In this document: positions 1-8,814 of the stretch, one piece after another | How the letters are laid out: each line of letters opens with the position of its first letter | Position numbering within the stretch: position 1 is the first letter of the stretch | Source: Ophioceras dolichostomum | Taxonomy: Eukaryota > Ascomycota > Sordariomycetes > Magnaporthales > Ophioceraceae | Length of the DNA: 17,430 nt | Assembly (NCBI GenBank): GCA_003049485.1 | Contig: PYST01000343.1 | Location: 23,968 to 41,397, forward strand | Direction of reading: 5' to 3' | Notes under the pieces: generated by a model | What the model was told of the DNA's origin: nothing | The model's database searches: none | Seen by the model: the letters and a program-made list of their open reading frames with translations, nothing else | Program-made: the position numbers and the translations under genes

Positions 1-119
1 GGAATATGCTCTCTTCCGCCTCGCGATCCCGATCTCTCTTCTCCCCCCTTCTCTCCGTTCGTCTCGCGCCATCTAACTTTGTTTTTTGTGTGTTTGCTCT
101 TGTCCATTCAAAACTTCAT

Positions 120-149
120 CACACACACATATACACACACACGTACACA
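120..149 (+). repeat. Imperfect CA microsatellite
   Basis: A run of CA dinucleotides interrupted by AT and GT steps, 30 bases long. Confidence 0.85.
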
Positions 150-272
150 TCAGACTACGGAAGAGGCACCTCTTCGGTCCTTTCTTTCCCCTCCTTTGCC
201 TCCCGTCGTTCGTTCTTCAGATGGAAATTGGGCCGAGCCGTTCCTCCTCGGAGATTCACACAATAGCGGCGG

Positions 273-289
273 TTTTTTTTTTTTTTTTT
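273..289 (+). repeat. Poly-T run, 17 bases
   Basis: Seventeen consecutive T within a CT-rich stretch. Confidence 0.95.
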
Positions 290-1487
290 GTTTCTCTCTC
301 ATCCTCGCCCTCGCCCTCGGCCCCTCTCCCTCTCTTGGCCATATCCCTCGTAGAGCGACTCGCTCTGGCTCCCCTGATTGGGCATAATACCACGAGGATG
401 CTCCGAACGGACATCCAGGAGGGGGTGTAGTGAGCGGCTGAAAAAGAGAAATGCAAAATTTCGTCATCATCTTTTTTTGCCTGCAACAACAAGCTCCTCT
501 TGCAAGTGAAGGGAGATTCGGCCAAACCGGCCGTGGGACCCGCGATCGCGGCGCCCCCACACACTATGGTTGCTTTGCCATCCTTCATCGCTACTTTTTT
601 TTCGCCGTGGTGCTGTCTGTCTCAGTCAAGCGAGGGAAGAAGCTATCAAGCTTGGCAGCGTTGCGTTGCAACCCGCATGTATGGTGATATCAAAGAGACG
701 AAAAGAGGCGCGGGAAAGGGTAGAGCCGAGGGGGCCGATCCTCGTGCTCACGTCAACATTTCGATAAACCAACCAGCGTCACAGCAACCAAGGCCCTGGG
801 AGGGGGAGGAGGCGGGTGAGGGCGACGATGATAGGGTGATGACTGATGATAAGCTCATCACAGGGTCTCTCTCCTTCCCTCGGATTTCGGCCGCCAGCCA
901 GCGGGAACGAAATGGTTGATGATTGACGGTACCTGAAATCCCTCCCTGGAAGCTATGGCCACTGGGGGTCGGTGGAAGTGGGGCCGAGCCACGACGATAC
1001 CAAGACTGACATGGACATGGACATGGAGATCCTCTTTTTTGGAGATCATAGCAGACGGGCGATAATGGGATTTCTTGAGTTTTAATCACGTTCTCTTTCG
1101 TCACCACTCCATCTCGCTGGTTCATGTTCTTACACCTCATGCATAGCGCATGAATACATAGGTATCTCTAGGTAGGTAGAGCTGTAAAGCATAGGGGAGG
1201 AGGAGGCAGGCAGATATCCGTAGTTGTGCTTGCTTTTAGGATTCGGATTGTTCACGGCGCCGAATTGTTGAGGAAGAGATGCGAATGCGAAATATCGAGT
1301 GGTGCGTGCACGCTGTAGCGAAGGCTTGGCAACCGCTAACTCCCTGCCCCTGCAAGCACGTTTCTACCAATCGAAATGGTTAAGCCAACGACAGCTCATG
1401 TTTTTTGTTCATCGGTCGTCCTCTTTCTGATGACAGGCAACCTAGCCCACACCCCAGCCAAGACCAAGCCCAGCTGATGATGATGTT

Positions 1488-1503
1488 GATCGTGATCACG
1501 ATC
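1488..1503. repeat. Perfect 16-bp palindrome
   Basis: GATCGTGATCACGATC is its own reverse complement. It holds TGATCA at the centre and could be a dimeric protein-binding site. Confidence 0.7.
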
Positions 1504-1555
1504 CCCCTCCTCCTTTTCCTCCACCGCATTTTCGCGGAAAACGATACATAAGGAG

Positions 1556-1572
1556 TTTTTTTTTTTTTTTTC
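1556..1572 (+). repeat. Poly-T run, 17 bases, followed by CAG
   Basis: Seventeen T are followed immediately by CAGCAG, giving the look of a 3' splice site on the plus strand. No credible exon follows. Confidence 0.9.
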
Positions 1573-2769
1573 AGCAGCTGCCAGGCAGCCAGTCGGACTG
1601 CGAACGGACGGGCAAAGACTGGGGGGGTCTGGTCGCGACAGTCGGGAGGGACAGACAGAAGGACAGGTTCCCAGCAGGACAGGGGTTCGTTCGTTCGATT
1701 CGTTCGGCGGTCGGCGTTTATTATCTATGTCTGCTGTGGGTTCGAACGAGAACGAGCCGCCGTTGCCCGAGAGCGGTTTTGGGGAATATCCCCGTCTATC
1801 ATCATCATGTGTGCTTTTGCGTCTCAGCGTCTCTCTGTTCGTTCCACCGACTTTTTCGCCCCTTCTTCGGAATGGGCGTTATTTCGCCCGTTCGTTTCGT
1901 GAAGAAAAATGGCATCCATTCCGTCATACCCACACGCTCTATGAGGATGAGCGGCGAAAAAGGGCAAAAGTGTATGTACAATGTGCGTGATGGTGGTCCT
2001 TTTGCTCTTCTTGTGTCTCCATCCATCTTTCGCCCCGTCGAGGCTGGTAAGATTTCGCTTGCAGCTCAGCTCTCCAGTCTCTCTGTTTTTCAGTTGGCGC
2101 CGAGTTGGAGCCGCACGAAGAAATGGGATCGCCACTCCACACGGCCTTGTCATGGCCAATTCTCTTTTTTTTTCGTGCTTTTTTTCGTCATATTTGTTTT
2201 TCTCTCCGAGAGAAAGAGAGAGATAGGCCGGACTAGCAGGGCAATCGAAGAAATCGCGCCCGCCGACGAGCATCCGAGATCTCGGTGAATTTTTGCGCTT
2301 CCATTACGAAATATTCCATTTCTTTCCATCCATCCAACCATCGACTTTTGTCGATTTTGACAGCGCCAACGCCGTCTCGTTTCCTCTGATCTGAGTCTAG
2401 CTTGCCTGGCTAGGCTTAGCTTGGGTTCAGGCGAGTCTGTTCGTCCGATCTTCGCTCTCGAACCGAACTGACCGATGAAAAGGCGGGCGGGAACGGGCCT
2501 GAACCCAAGGAGCTTGTTTTTGTTTGGCTGGTCGGTGGCTGGCACCTGTCTGCAGGCTGGCTGCTGGGCTGGCTGCTGGCCACCAAGTAGATCGGTGGGG
2601 CGGTGATTCGGTGATTCGGTGACGGAGAAGTGCCTGTGCCGTTTTTTGTCGAGACGAGACAGACGGGGATGGCATGGATGGTAATGGTATGGATGGATGG
2701 CACACACAATCCATCGCAAACTCGCAGTAGTTCCGTCACCGGTCGGCAAGGACGACATGACAGTGGCTA

Positions 2770-2789
2770 GTTCGAGCTCGAGCTCGAAC
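2770..2789. repeat. Perfect 20-bp palindrome
   Basis: GTTCGAGCTCGAGCTCGAAC is its own reverse complement and consists of overlapping GAGCTC/CTCGAG words. It could form a cruciform or bind a dimeric factor. Confidence 0.75.
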
Positions 2790-3570
2790 CAGGAGACAGC
2801 CTGGACAGGAGACGAGAAAGGGCCAGGCGGCAGGGCCAGGCGGCCAGGCCAACACGCAGTCTCCTGTTCGCCCTCCTGCCCGCTCGCTGCAGATGATACA
2901 TCCTTTCCCCCCCTTCGCCGGCCCTCCATCTCATCATCGACCATCCACCGTCCACCATCCACCACCCCACACCCACCACCCACCGTGCTTGCTCGCCTGC
3001 TCTAGGCGCGCTGTCGAAGATCGGCTTGGCCGTTTTATTTTTCTCACTTGCAGCGGCAGTACCAGCAGCAGCGCAGCTCACGGGCCTCACCCACTCACCC
3101 ACTCTCAGCCAGAACGTCCATCCATCCAGCACGGGCTGCCCACCACCCGCCCGCGCCCTCTCCCCGCTCTCCTCTGCTCCTCTTGTCAACGAGCCCACTC
3201 ACCCTTTCCCCCTCCCTCCGCTCTCTTCTATTCACTGATAGCGAGAGGACGAGGGCCTTCAAGTGGTCCGCCCTCCTTCCCCTCCCACCACCATCGCGGT
3301 CTATTCTTGGCCCCCCTCGCCCCTCCCCCGAGTGTGGTGGAGCCAAGATGAGAGAAAGAAAATATGAGCACAAAGAAAAATGCGTGCAGGTCGTCGCCCT
3401 GCCGTTTGGGATCTGCGTGGCGAGCGAGGAGAGGGAGGGCCTAATGCAGCGATCCCCATCCGCCATCCGCATCCAGTCCGTTCCCCCTTTCCTTCCTCCC
3501 CACGGAGAAAGAGGGAGCTGGACTAGCTGGATGGGGTCGACGATCCCCGCTGTCCTCCCTCCCTGTGGTG

Positions 3571-3595
3571 TCCTGTCCTGTCCTGTCCTGTCCTG
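3571..3595 (+). repeat. Pentanucleotide array (TCCTG)5
   Basis: Five perfect TCCTG units, not in a supported coding frame. Confidence 0.95.
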
Positions 3596-4262
3596 TGCGT
3601 TCCCTCCTGCCAGCTCAGCCAGCTACCTACCTAAGGTACCTAGAGATGATGCCCAATGCCGCAACATCACTGCTCACTGCCTCACCGGCATTCATGCAAT
3701 GGGATGGTTATGGCAGGGACTTGGTGTCACAGAGTAGAGGTCTGCAGGGACGATCGTTAGAAAGTGGGATTTCACCTGGGGTGATCGAGGGGACGTGCTG
3801 AGGACAGGAGGAGTCTTGCTGTCGGTCATTTCCTTTTCTTGCGAGAGAGAGAACAGACATTGCATTGCGAACAGCGAACAGACAGCAGAAACGAACGAAC
3901 GCCTTCTCCCGTTTTGGCAATCCACCGCCTCCCCTCATCCCGCCTCCCCCATCCCAAACCTATCTCTCGTTGTTCCCCGTGTACTGTGTACTGTGTATGT
4001 GTGTGTGTATGTATGCTCAGTGTCGTGTCTCTCATGACAGGCCCCATCCTAGTTCTGAAATCCAGAAACGAACAGCAAGCAAGCAGCACCCCCTCCCTCC
4101 CCCCTATCCGATGTCTTTCTTTCCTCCCTTCCTGCCTTCTCTCCCATGTTTCAACGCACGTCAAATCGGCAGTAGTAGGCCAACCTAGGAACCTATGGCG
4201 TAGGCAGGTTAGGGGGAACCGGGAAAAGACGCTACACGGCCGGTGCCACCGAGAAAGACCGA

Positions 4263-5172
4263 ACTTGACGGATGAAGTCTAAAATAAAGAATCAGAAAAC
4301 AAACACAATGCTTGAAATCCTAGCATGAAAATTGAAGCCTCTTTTTTGACTTCGGCGAATGAGATTTTTTTTTATCGTTCATTCCTTATTATTTACTTTG
4401 CTCATATTTTTGCCTTCTGAGAGGCTATCCCGTAACTACCTATTTGATCCCTGAATCACCCACTACATCCAAAGCCGGGACGCTCCCGAGTAGCGTATTC
4501 GTGATAGGGCATGAAGATTAGTGTTTAGACTTCCTAGAGGAAAAAGCCCCTTTTCCCAAAAAAATACTAGTGTCCCTTTTCCTTCGTCATGCCGAGAAAG
4601 GAGAGAGTGTGTGTTTCTCCTCTCTTTCCCAGTGTTTGCTTTCCCTTCCCGTCCCGTTCCGTCCAGTCCTTCACCGAAAGAAAGTTAGGAGATAGGAAAG
4701 ACTTCCCCTCGTAATGAAGGGGCGAAAAAAGAACCACCATCTCCCGACAATGTGTCTCTTGTCTCAGCTTTCTGTGTGTCTGTGACTTTGCAAGTCTTCT
4801 TGTTCGCTGAATTACAGTCCTGGCCTTCCTCTCAAATCGAAATGTAAGAGCTCCTAAAAAAGCCGTGAAAACTCAACTATACCTTGCCTCCCGTAATGTG
4901 GTCGCCGCCGTCCCGAAACCCTTGGCTTGTTGGATAAAAAGAATTAGCAAGAAAAGGGAGTGATTTTTGTTATTGTTGCTCGATTACAAGACGTGTTTAT
5001 GCGGAACTAGACGGACGATTCTTTTTGGTCGAACGCGATAGAAAAGAAGAGAGGAAGGGATGAAGAGATAGAGAGAGGGGGGGTGTCTGTTTGGTTTGTT
5101 GAAAAGGGTATCGTGAAAATGGTAGTTCGAGGCCACCGAAGAGGCCAAAGCCCCTGGAGAATGGAAGAAAAG
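4263..5172. other. AT-richer stretch downstream of flbD (3' UTR and intergenic)
   Basis: Base composition becomes clearly more A/T-rich than in the flanks, with T runs near 4364-4372 and a TTATTATTTACTT segment near 4387-4399. On the minus strand that segment reads as an A-rich, polyadenylation-like region for flbD. No exact minus-strand AATAAA was found. No ORF with credible protein character is present. The 3' end of flbD probably falls here. Confidence 0.5.
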
Positions 5173-5194
5173 TGATGATGAGTGTTTATCATCA
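5173..5194 (-). other. Small inverted repeat in presumed flbD 3' UTR
   Basis: TGATGAT at 5173-5179 and ATCATCA at 5188-5194 are perfect inverted copies around an 8-base loop. In the flbD transcript this would fold as a 7-bp AU-rich stem. It overlaps the first base pairs of the 13-bp triplicate. It may be structural or incidental. Confidence 0.4.
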
Positions 5195-5228
5195 GAGGTC
5201 TGCATCAGAGCTCTGTATCGGAGCTCAG
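5190..5228 (-). repeat. 13-bp tandem triplicate just after the flbD stop codon
   Basis: On the + strand the units are CATCAGAGGTCTG, CATCAGAGCTCTG and TATCGGAGCTCAG, back to back and ending two bases from the stop codon at 5231-5233. The middle unit holds the perfect palindrome CAGAGCTCTG. The array lies in the presumed 3' UTR and could be an RNA or protein binding site, or a chance duplication. Confidence 0.8.
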
Positions 5229-5230
5229 TT

Positions 5231-6415
5231 TCAGCTGATGAGCCTCGAGATGTCCAACTTCTCCCGGGGCCCTTCTTCCTTCTCCGCCTCCTTCTCGTCC
5301 GGGACGTTTGTCGCGGGTGGTGAGAGAGGTAGCCGGAGAGCTGGAAGGCTGTTGTTGGCGGGCGAGCTAGGCGCCGTTGGCAGCTGTGCTGGGCGCGAGA
5401 GGCTCTCGTCCGAGGAGTAGTGGGCCGCGCTGCCCATGGCTGCTGCGCTCTGGCGGTAGTCGTTGGTCCTGACCCCGGGGAAGGTAGGCGTGGGGAGCGA
5501 CTGGAAACCTGGCAGCTTCACATCCGTTGGCGAGAGGGAGTCGCGGTTGGAGTGCCTGATGGGCAAATTCTTCAGGGGCGGAAGGTCGACTGGCGACGCG
5601 AGGTCCCGGTTGGAGTCCCTGGGTGATGTGCTGTAGCAGGACCCGTTGTCGGACGTCAGGGACGGGGCCATGTCGACGGACTCGGCACCCGGTGAGAGGG
5701 CTGATGGCGAGTGTAGAGGCGTGTCGATGTGGTGGCGGCCGAAGCCTGGCGAGAGCGGAGCGGGTAGCCGCGTGAAGGGAGGCAGAGTGCGTGGGACGGC
5801 ATCCCGTGAATCGGAAAACGATGGAGGCAGCGTGTAGTAGTTGGGGCTGACTTCATAGTGGCCGTGTTGGTGATGTTGCTGCCGATGGTGATCGTGGTGG
5901 TCGAAGGCCCTGTGGTCGTTGTGGTCGAAGGCTCTGTGGGCGTTGTGGTCGAACACATGGTGGCCGTGGTGGCCATAGCCGTGGTCCGGGTGACGCTCGA
6001 GGTGATGGGGGTGGTCTTGGTGATGCTGCATCTGGTGATGAGAGACCAGGCCAGGGCCGAAGCTGGCCTTGCGGCGGTCGGTCCGTTTCCGCCTGTTCTG
6101 GCTGCCGTTCCACCAGTTCTTCACGGCGTTGTCGCTCCGGTTGTGAAGTCTCCTGGCGATCTCGGCCCAGCGTTTCCCCATCTCCGCAACCATGCGCTCG
6201 ATCTGGGCACCCTCCTCTGCACTGATGGGTTCATGGTTGAGCGACGGCTTGAGGTTCTGGTGATACCTCTCGCGGCATTGTTTGGGTGTGCGAGAGCCGA
6301 GGAATTGGGCGATCCGGACCCAGTTCAGAGGTCCATTGTGATTGACGAGGCTTATCAAATATGAGTCTTCCGTCTGCGACCACGGTCCCCTTTTGTGGTT
6401 CTTGTGCGAGCTCAT
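5231..6415 (-). CDS. flbD: FlbD/Rca-1-type R2R3 Myb transcription factor, conidiation regulator
   Basis: This is a 394-residue uninterrupted ORF. R2 spans about residues 8-58 (W12, W32, with Y51 in place of the third Trp; recognition helix TPKQCRERYHQNL). R3 spans about 62-110 (I72 in place of the first Trp, W83, W101-W102; helix SDNAVKNWWNG). A basic stretch at 107-116 may be a nuclear localisation signal. Then come a His-rich linker (25 His in residues 126-186), a Pro/Ser-rich region with ten S/T-P sites (222-365), an acidic stretch (372-386) and a short hydrophobic end, LDISRLIS. The Myb block matches the FlbD/Rca-1 family closely; in Aspergillus FlbD works with FlbB to activate brlA at the start of conidiation, and the protein acts in the nucleus. 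The start is chosen because MSSHK directly precedes the Myb block, as I recall for family members. In-frame ATGs at 6439, 6457, 6517 and 6544 allow a longer form. I see no intron in the coding part. Family assignment is strong; the target genes in this species are unknown. Confidence 0.94.
   Translation of the reverse strand: MSSHKNHKRGPWSQTEDSYLISLVNHNGPLNWVRIAQFLGSRTPKQCRERYHQNLKPSLNHEPISAEEGAQIERMVAEMGKRWAEIARRLHNRSDNAVKNWWNGSQNRRKRTDRRKASFGPGLVSHHQMQHHQDHPHHLERHPDHGYGHHGHHVFDHNAHRAFDHNDHRAFDHHDHHRQQHHQHGHYEVSPNYYTLPPSFSDSRDAVPRTLPPFTRLPAPLSPGFGRHHIDTPLHSPSALSPGAESVDMAPSLTSDNGSCYSTSPRDSNRDLASPVDLPPLKNLPIRHSNRDSLSPTDVKLPGFQSLPTPTFPGVRTNDYRQSAAAMGSAAHYSSDESLSRPAQLPTAPSSPANNSLPALRLPLSPPATNVPDEKEAEKEEGPREKLDISRLIS
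5882..5953 (-). repeat. 24-bp tandem repeat inside flbD coding a His/Asp-rich 8-residue unit
   Basis: Three consecutive 8-codon units encode FDHNAHRA, FDHNDHRA and FDHHDHHR at FlbD residues 155-178. They form the core of the larger His-rich linker. The unit length is a multiple of three, so copy-number change would keep the frame. The function is unknown; metal binding or condensate formation are possibilities only. Confidence 0.9.
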
Positions 6416-6480
6416 CTCCAAGATGCCAGGGTAGCCCATATGACGAGAGGAGAGCATCCAAGATCCGGCAAGGCAAATAG

Positions 6481-6508
6481 CTGTACGGGCCAGAGCTTTC
6501 GTGTCAGC
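6481..6508 (-). promoter_or_regulatory. Candidate branch point and 3' splice site of a leader intron
   Basis: On the minus strand GCTGAC (6508-6503) matches the fungal branch-point consensus and is followed 23 bases after its A by GTACAG, ending at 6481. Paired with the GTATGC donor at 6771 it would define a 291-base intron that removes both upstream ORFs and the in-frame ATGs at 6544 and 6517. The ATGs at 6457, 6439 and 6415 would remain. This pairing is an inference. Confidence 0.25.
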
Positions 6509-6663
6509 AGAGTCCATGATGGTAAGAATTGTCGTTGTCCACATCTCCGTGAGGTGAGTCCTCGTTTTGTGACTGGAGGAGGGGGTTGCTCGGAGCAAGA
6601 AGGCCTGGCAAGAAGCCTCAGGCGGTACAAGTAGCAAGGCGAGGGGAGGACCAACCAGAGATC

Positions 6664-6750
6664 TTAAAGAACGGACGACAAGCCCCGGGAGTGAAGAGAC
6701 GGGTAGAGGAACGAACTAGCACTAGATACTAGAGTCGAACAGAAAAGCAT
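6664..6750 (-). promoter_or_regulatory. Candidate upstream ORF 2 in the flbD leader (28 codons)
   Basis: An ATG at 6750 opens 28 codons ending in TAA at 6664-6666, about 250 bases before the flbD start. It overlaps the shorter upstream ORF in another frame. If the transcript starts near the TATA-like element at 6836-6841 and is not spliced here, scanning ribosomes would meet it first. Upstream ORFs are known in fungal conidiation genes such as brlA. Nothing shows that this one is translated. Confidence 0.3.
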
Positions 6751-6769
6751 ATAGGCCTCCGGAACGCAT
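6722..6769 (-). promoter_or_regulatory. Candidate upstream ORF 1 in the flbD leader (15 codons)
   Basis: An ATG at 6769 opens 15 codons ending in TAG at 6722-6724. The ATG sits inside a GTATGC sequence that could also be a 5' splice site on the minus strand (first base 6771), so splicing could remove it. Support is sequence position only. Confidence 0.28.
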
Positions 6770-6835
6770 ACACAGCGAGACCGCGAAGCTGTGGCCAAGA
6801 CTGGAAGCCACGCCGTGGCACTAGAAACACAGGTG

Positions 6836-6841
6836 TATATA
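6836..6841 (-). promoter_or_regulatory. TATA-like element upstream of flbD
   Basis: TATATA reads on the minus strand about 420 bases before the chosen flbD start and just before the upstream ORFs. The distance fits a long-leader fungal promoter. Many fungal promoters lack a TATA box, and such a short word is common by chance, so the call is weak. Confidence 0.2.
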
Positions 6842-8101
6842 GAATATCGAGGAGACCAGTATGTTCTTGGGAAGTTTTGAGTTGGGAACCTTGGAGGGCG
6901 CAATGGGTGGTCGTCGATATAAAGTTGGGTCGCTGTTGCTCTTCGTCGAAAGAGTTGCGGCACGCAGAGTCCCTCAAGACGGGAGGCGAGGTAGGGACCG
7001 AAGTTAAGTATTCCTGACACGGGCTCTTATGGGTTCTGATGAAGAGAGCAGCAGCTTGCTTGGCAGGAATCCAGGATTGAGCATGAATCAAGCACGTCTG
7101 ATGAAGTAAATATGTTCTGAAGTTGATGATGCCAGACTCAGGTGACAAGAAGCGTACCAGGCAATTGTTTTGCTTCCAGACTGTCGGGGTAGGGGAGGCT
7201 TTAAAAAGAGAGCCTAGATGTACAGAAGGGGTATGAGGAGGATGAGGAGGCGGCCGCGGAGGGTCAGATTTAGCATGGGTGACCCGCCCGCCGCAAGTAC
7301 CGCCTGGCGTTCTAAGGCGTGAAGGTTGTCAGTCACCACTAGTGGTAGGTACCTAGGTAGGTGTTGATGTTGAGGAAGGGTGTGAGCAGTAGAGGAGGGT
7401 GCGGGATGAGGTAGAGAGAGCGAGATGGAAACAGAGGGCGAGACCTGGGGGTGTGTGTGAGAGTTGTGTGCTGGGAGAGTGAAGTGAGTGGTGAGGAGGA
7501 GCCGGACAAGGGACAAGGGACGTGGGCGCAAGGACCAGGCCATGATGGGCAGGGCATGGGTCCAGGGGCGCCCCCGGCAGCGGGAGACAGGCAGGGGAGT
7601 GCCAGTGGGAAGGTGACCAGGATCCCGCTGTGAAGGTTGCTGCTGCGCTAGAGCACCTCCATCGACCGGATGTGGCAGGGGCATTTCTCGCCAAGCAGCA
7701 TTGGCTTGGTTGGGTGTTTGTGGCGTCTGTGGTGTCTGGTTCCTAACCGTGGTACCTGCCCGTCTGCCGTTCTGCGGTCCATAAATCGGCGTCAGTTGAC
7801 TCGACTCTCTGGAGCAGGTAGCATGTACAGAGTACACACCTGCGAGTGAAGCCGCAAGACCTGCGCCGGCCCAAGTCCCCAAGTGTCTCCAAGTCTCCAC
7901 CCCATCCGCCCATTATCGGAGATGTACCGAGCGACTTATGCAGCTAGTGAGGCACTGTACGGAATACTCAGTGCTCCCCTCCCCCCTCTGCCGCCATCAC
8001 AGCTCAGCGCATCCGCTGAGGGCGATGGCTTCTGAGGAACCAGTCTAGTGGGTAGCACGATGAATGGGACACCAACCGGGGTAGCACTGGGGCAGCACCT
8101 A
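6842..8101. other. Region upstream of flbD without a recognisable gene
   Basis: The minus strand is pyrimidine-rich from about 7340 to 7660, as is usual upstream of fungal genes read in that direction, so this is probably flbD promoter or distal leader. At 7337-7362 there is a cluster of palindromic words (CACTAGTG followed by TAGGTACCTA and AGGTAGGT). The 228-codon open frame at 7214-7900 lacks an ATG at its start and is low-complexity translation of CT-rich DNA. Confidence 0.5.
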
Positions 8102-8299
8102 CTAGTCCAGGTCTGGACGACGCCAGCTCGGGAGGAGGCGGGAGGTTTTCCACCAGGCGGCATACACAGGCCGCACCGTGGCTTTGGCTCGGCTGGGTTG
8201 AAGAGAAGGCTTAGCTGTTGGCGAGTCGCCGATAGCAGTTGAGCAGTTAAGCGGTAGCATAACAACGAGCAACAGCAACATCCCGGCTGCGAACGCCAT
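8102..8299 (-). CDS. Candidate small secreted-type protein, 65 aa (unrecognised)
   Basis: An ATG with purine-poor but acceptable context (CTCATGGCG) opens 65 codons. The N-terminus MAFAAGMLLLLVVMLPLNC followed by STA looks like a signal peptide with a plausible cleavage site near residue 22. The remainder is polar, basic and Trp-containing with no further Cys. I recognise no family. A branch-like CTAAC followed by a TAG lies about 45-80 bases upstream on the same strand, so a leader intron is possible. A hydrophobic start can arise by chance in a 65-codon frame. The codon choice is not clearly biased and the context is gene-poor, so this is a candidate only. Confidence 0.18.
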   Translation of the reverse strand: MAFAAGMLLLLVVMLPLNCSTAIGDSPTAKPSLQPSRAKATVRPVYAAWWKTSRLLPSWRRPDLD

Positions 8300-8814
8300 G
8301 AGACTGTCTCACTGCGGATAGGGTACTTGGTCGGGGTCTACTCGAGCACCGGATCGATAGACAGTTAGGCATCGCGAGACGTTTGCGTTGGTCTGTACAG
8401 ATGTGAGTGAAAGTGCGAGCATCGGCAGGTTAAAATAGAGTAAAAACCACACAAAGAGGAACGAAGACGCCAGAGTAACTCGTAACCTTGGGCTATGACA
8501 GGTATAAACTGGTATGTTGGGGCGGCCGAGATGGTTCTCTCCTCAGCCATGCACAGTAAGACTTGAGTGCCTCGGATAGCTCCGCACGTTCTTGTCTGCT
8601 TCTCGACCACTCGGTCCCGGCAGCGTTCTCCTTTGATCTACTTTGCTCCTTCCCTCACGTCGCTATGTGTAAGAAGGCACAGCATGAGTGAATGAGGCAA
8701 CATGCTGTCTTTGAACTATACCCGTGAGGAACGGGGTGAGTGTTGAGTTCGGTGTGTTTGAGTTCGTCGAATTAGCTGGGTTCCAGGCTTCTGAGGCTTT
8801 TTTCAGCGGACATG

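Larger units (their letters stand above)
1..4262. other. 4.3 kb without a recognisable gene, plus strand pyrimidine-rich
   Basis: No frame on either strand shows a recognisable domain. Long open frames (for example 2150-2983 minus and 3048-3737 plus) start without ATG and encode low-complexity sequence from CT-rich or CCA-rich DNA. The stretch holds two T17 runs, a CA repeat, a TCCTG pentanucleotide array, two perfect palindromes and short tandem repeats (12 bp x2 at 2555-2578, 8 bp x3 at 2601-2624). The plus-strand CT bias, strongest at 2860-3330, suggests promoter or untranslated DNA. Confidence 0.55.

Noticed and set aside
2150..2983. 277-codon minus-strand open frame
   Set aside because: It opens without an ATG, its translation is low-complexity and mixed in character, and it spans several simple repeats and CT tracts; no domain is seen.
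3048..3737. 229-codon plus-strand open frame
   Set aside because: It starts at TTG and translates CT-rich and CCA-rich DNA into Pro/Ser/Leu-rich sequence with no motif.
5858..6364. 168-codon plus-strand frame across flbD
   Set aside because: It is the antisense of the His-rich and Myb coding DNA, giving a Val-rich shadow product.
7214..7900. 228-codon minus-strand open frame upstream of flbD
   Set aside because: It starts at GTG, and the bulk is Leu/Pro/Ser/His low complexity from a CT-rich tract; it fits promoter DNA better.
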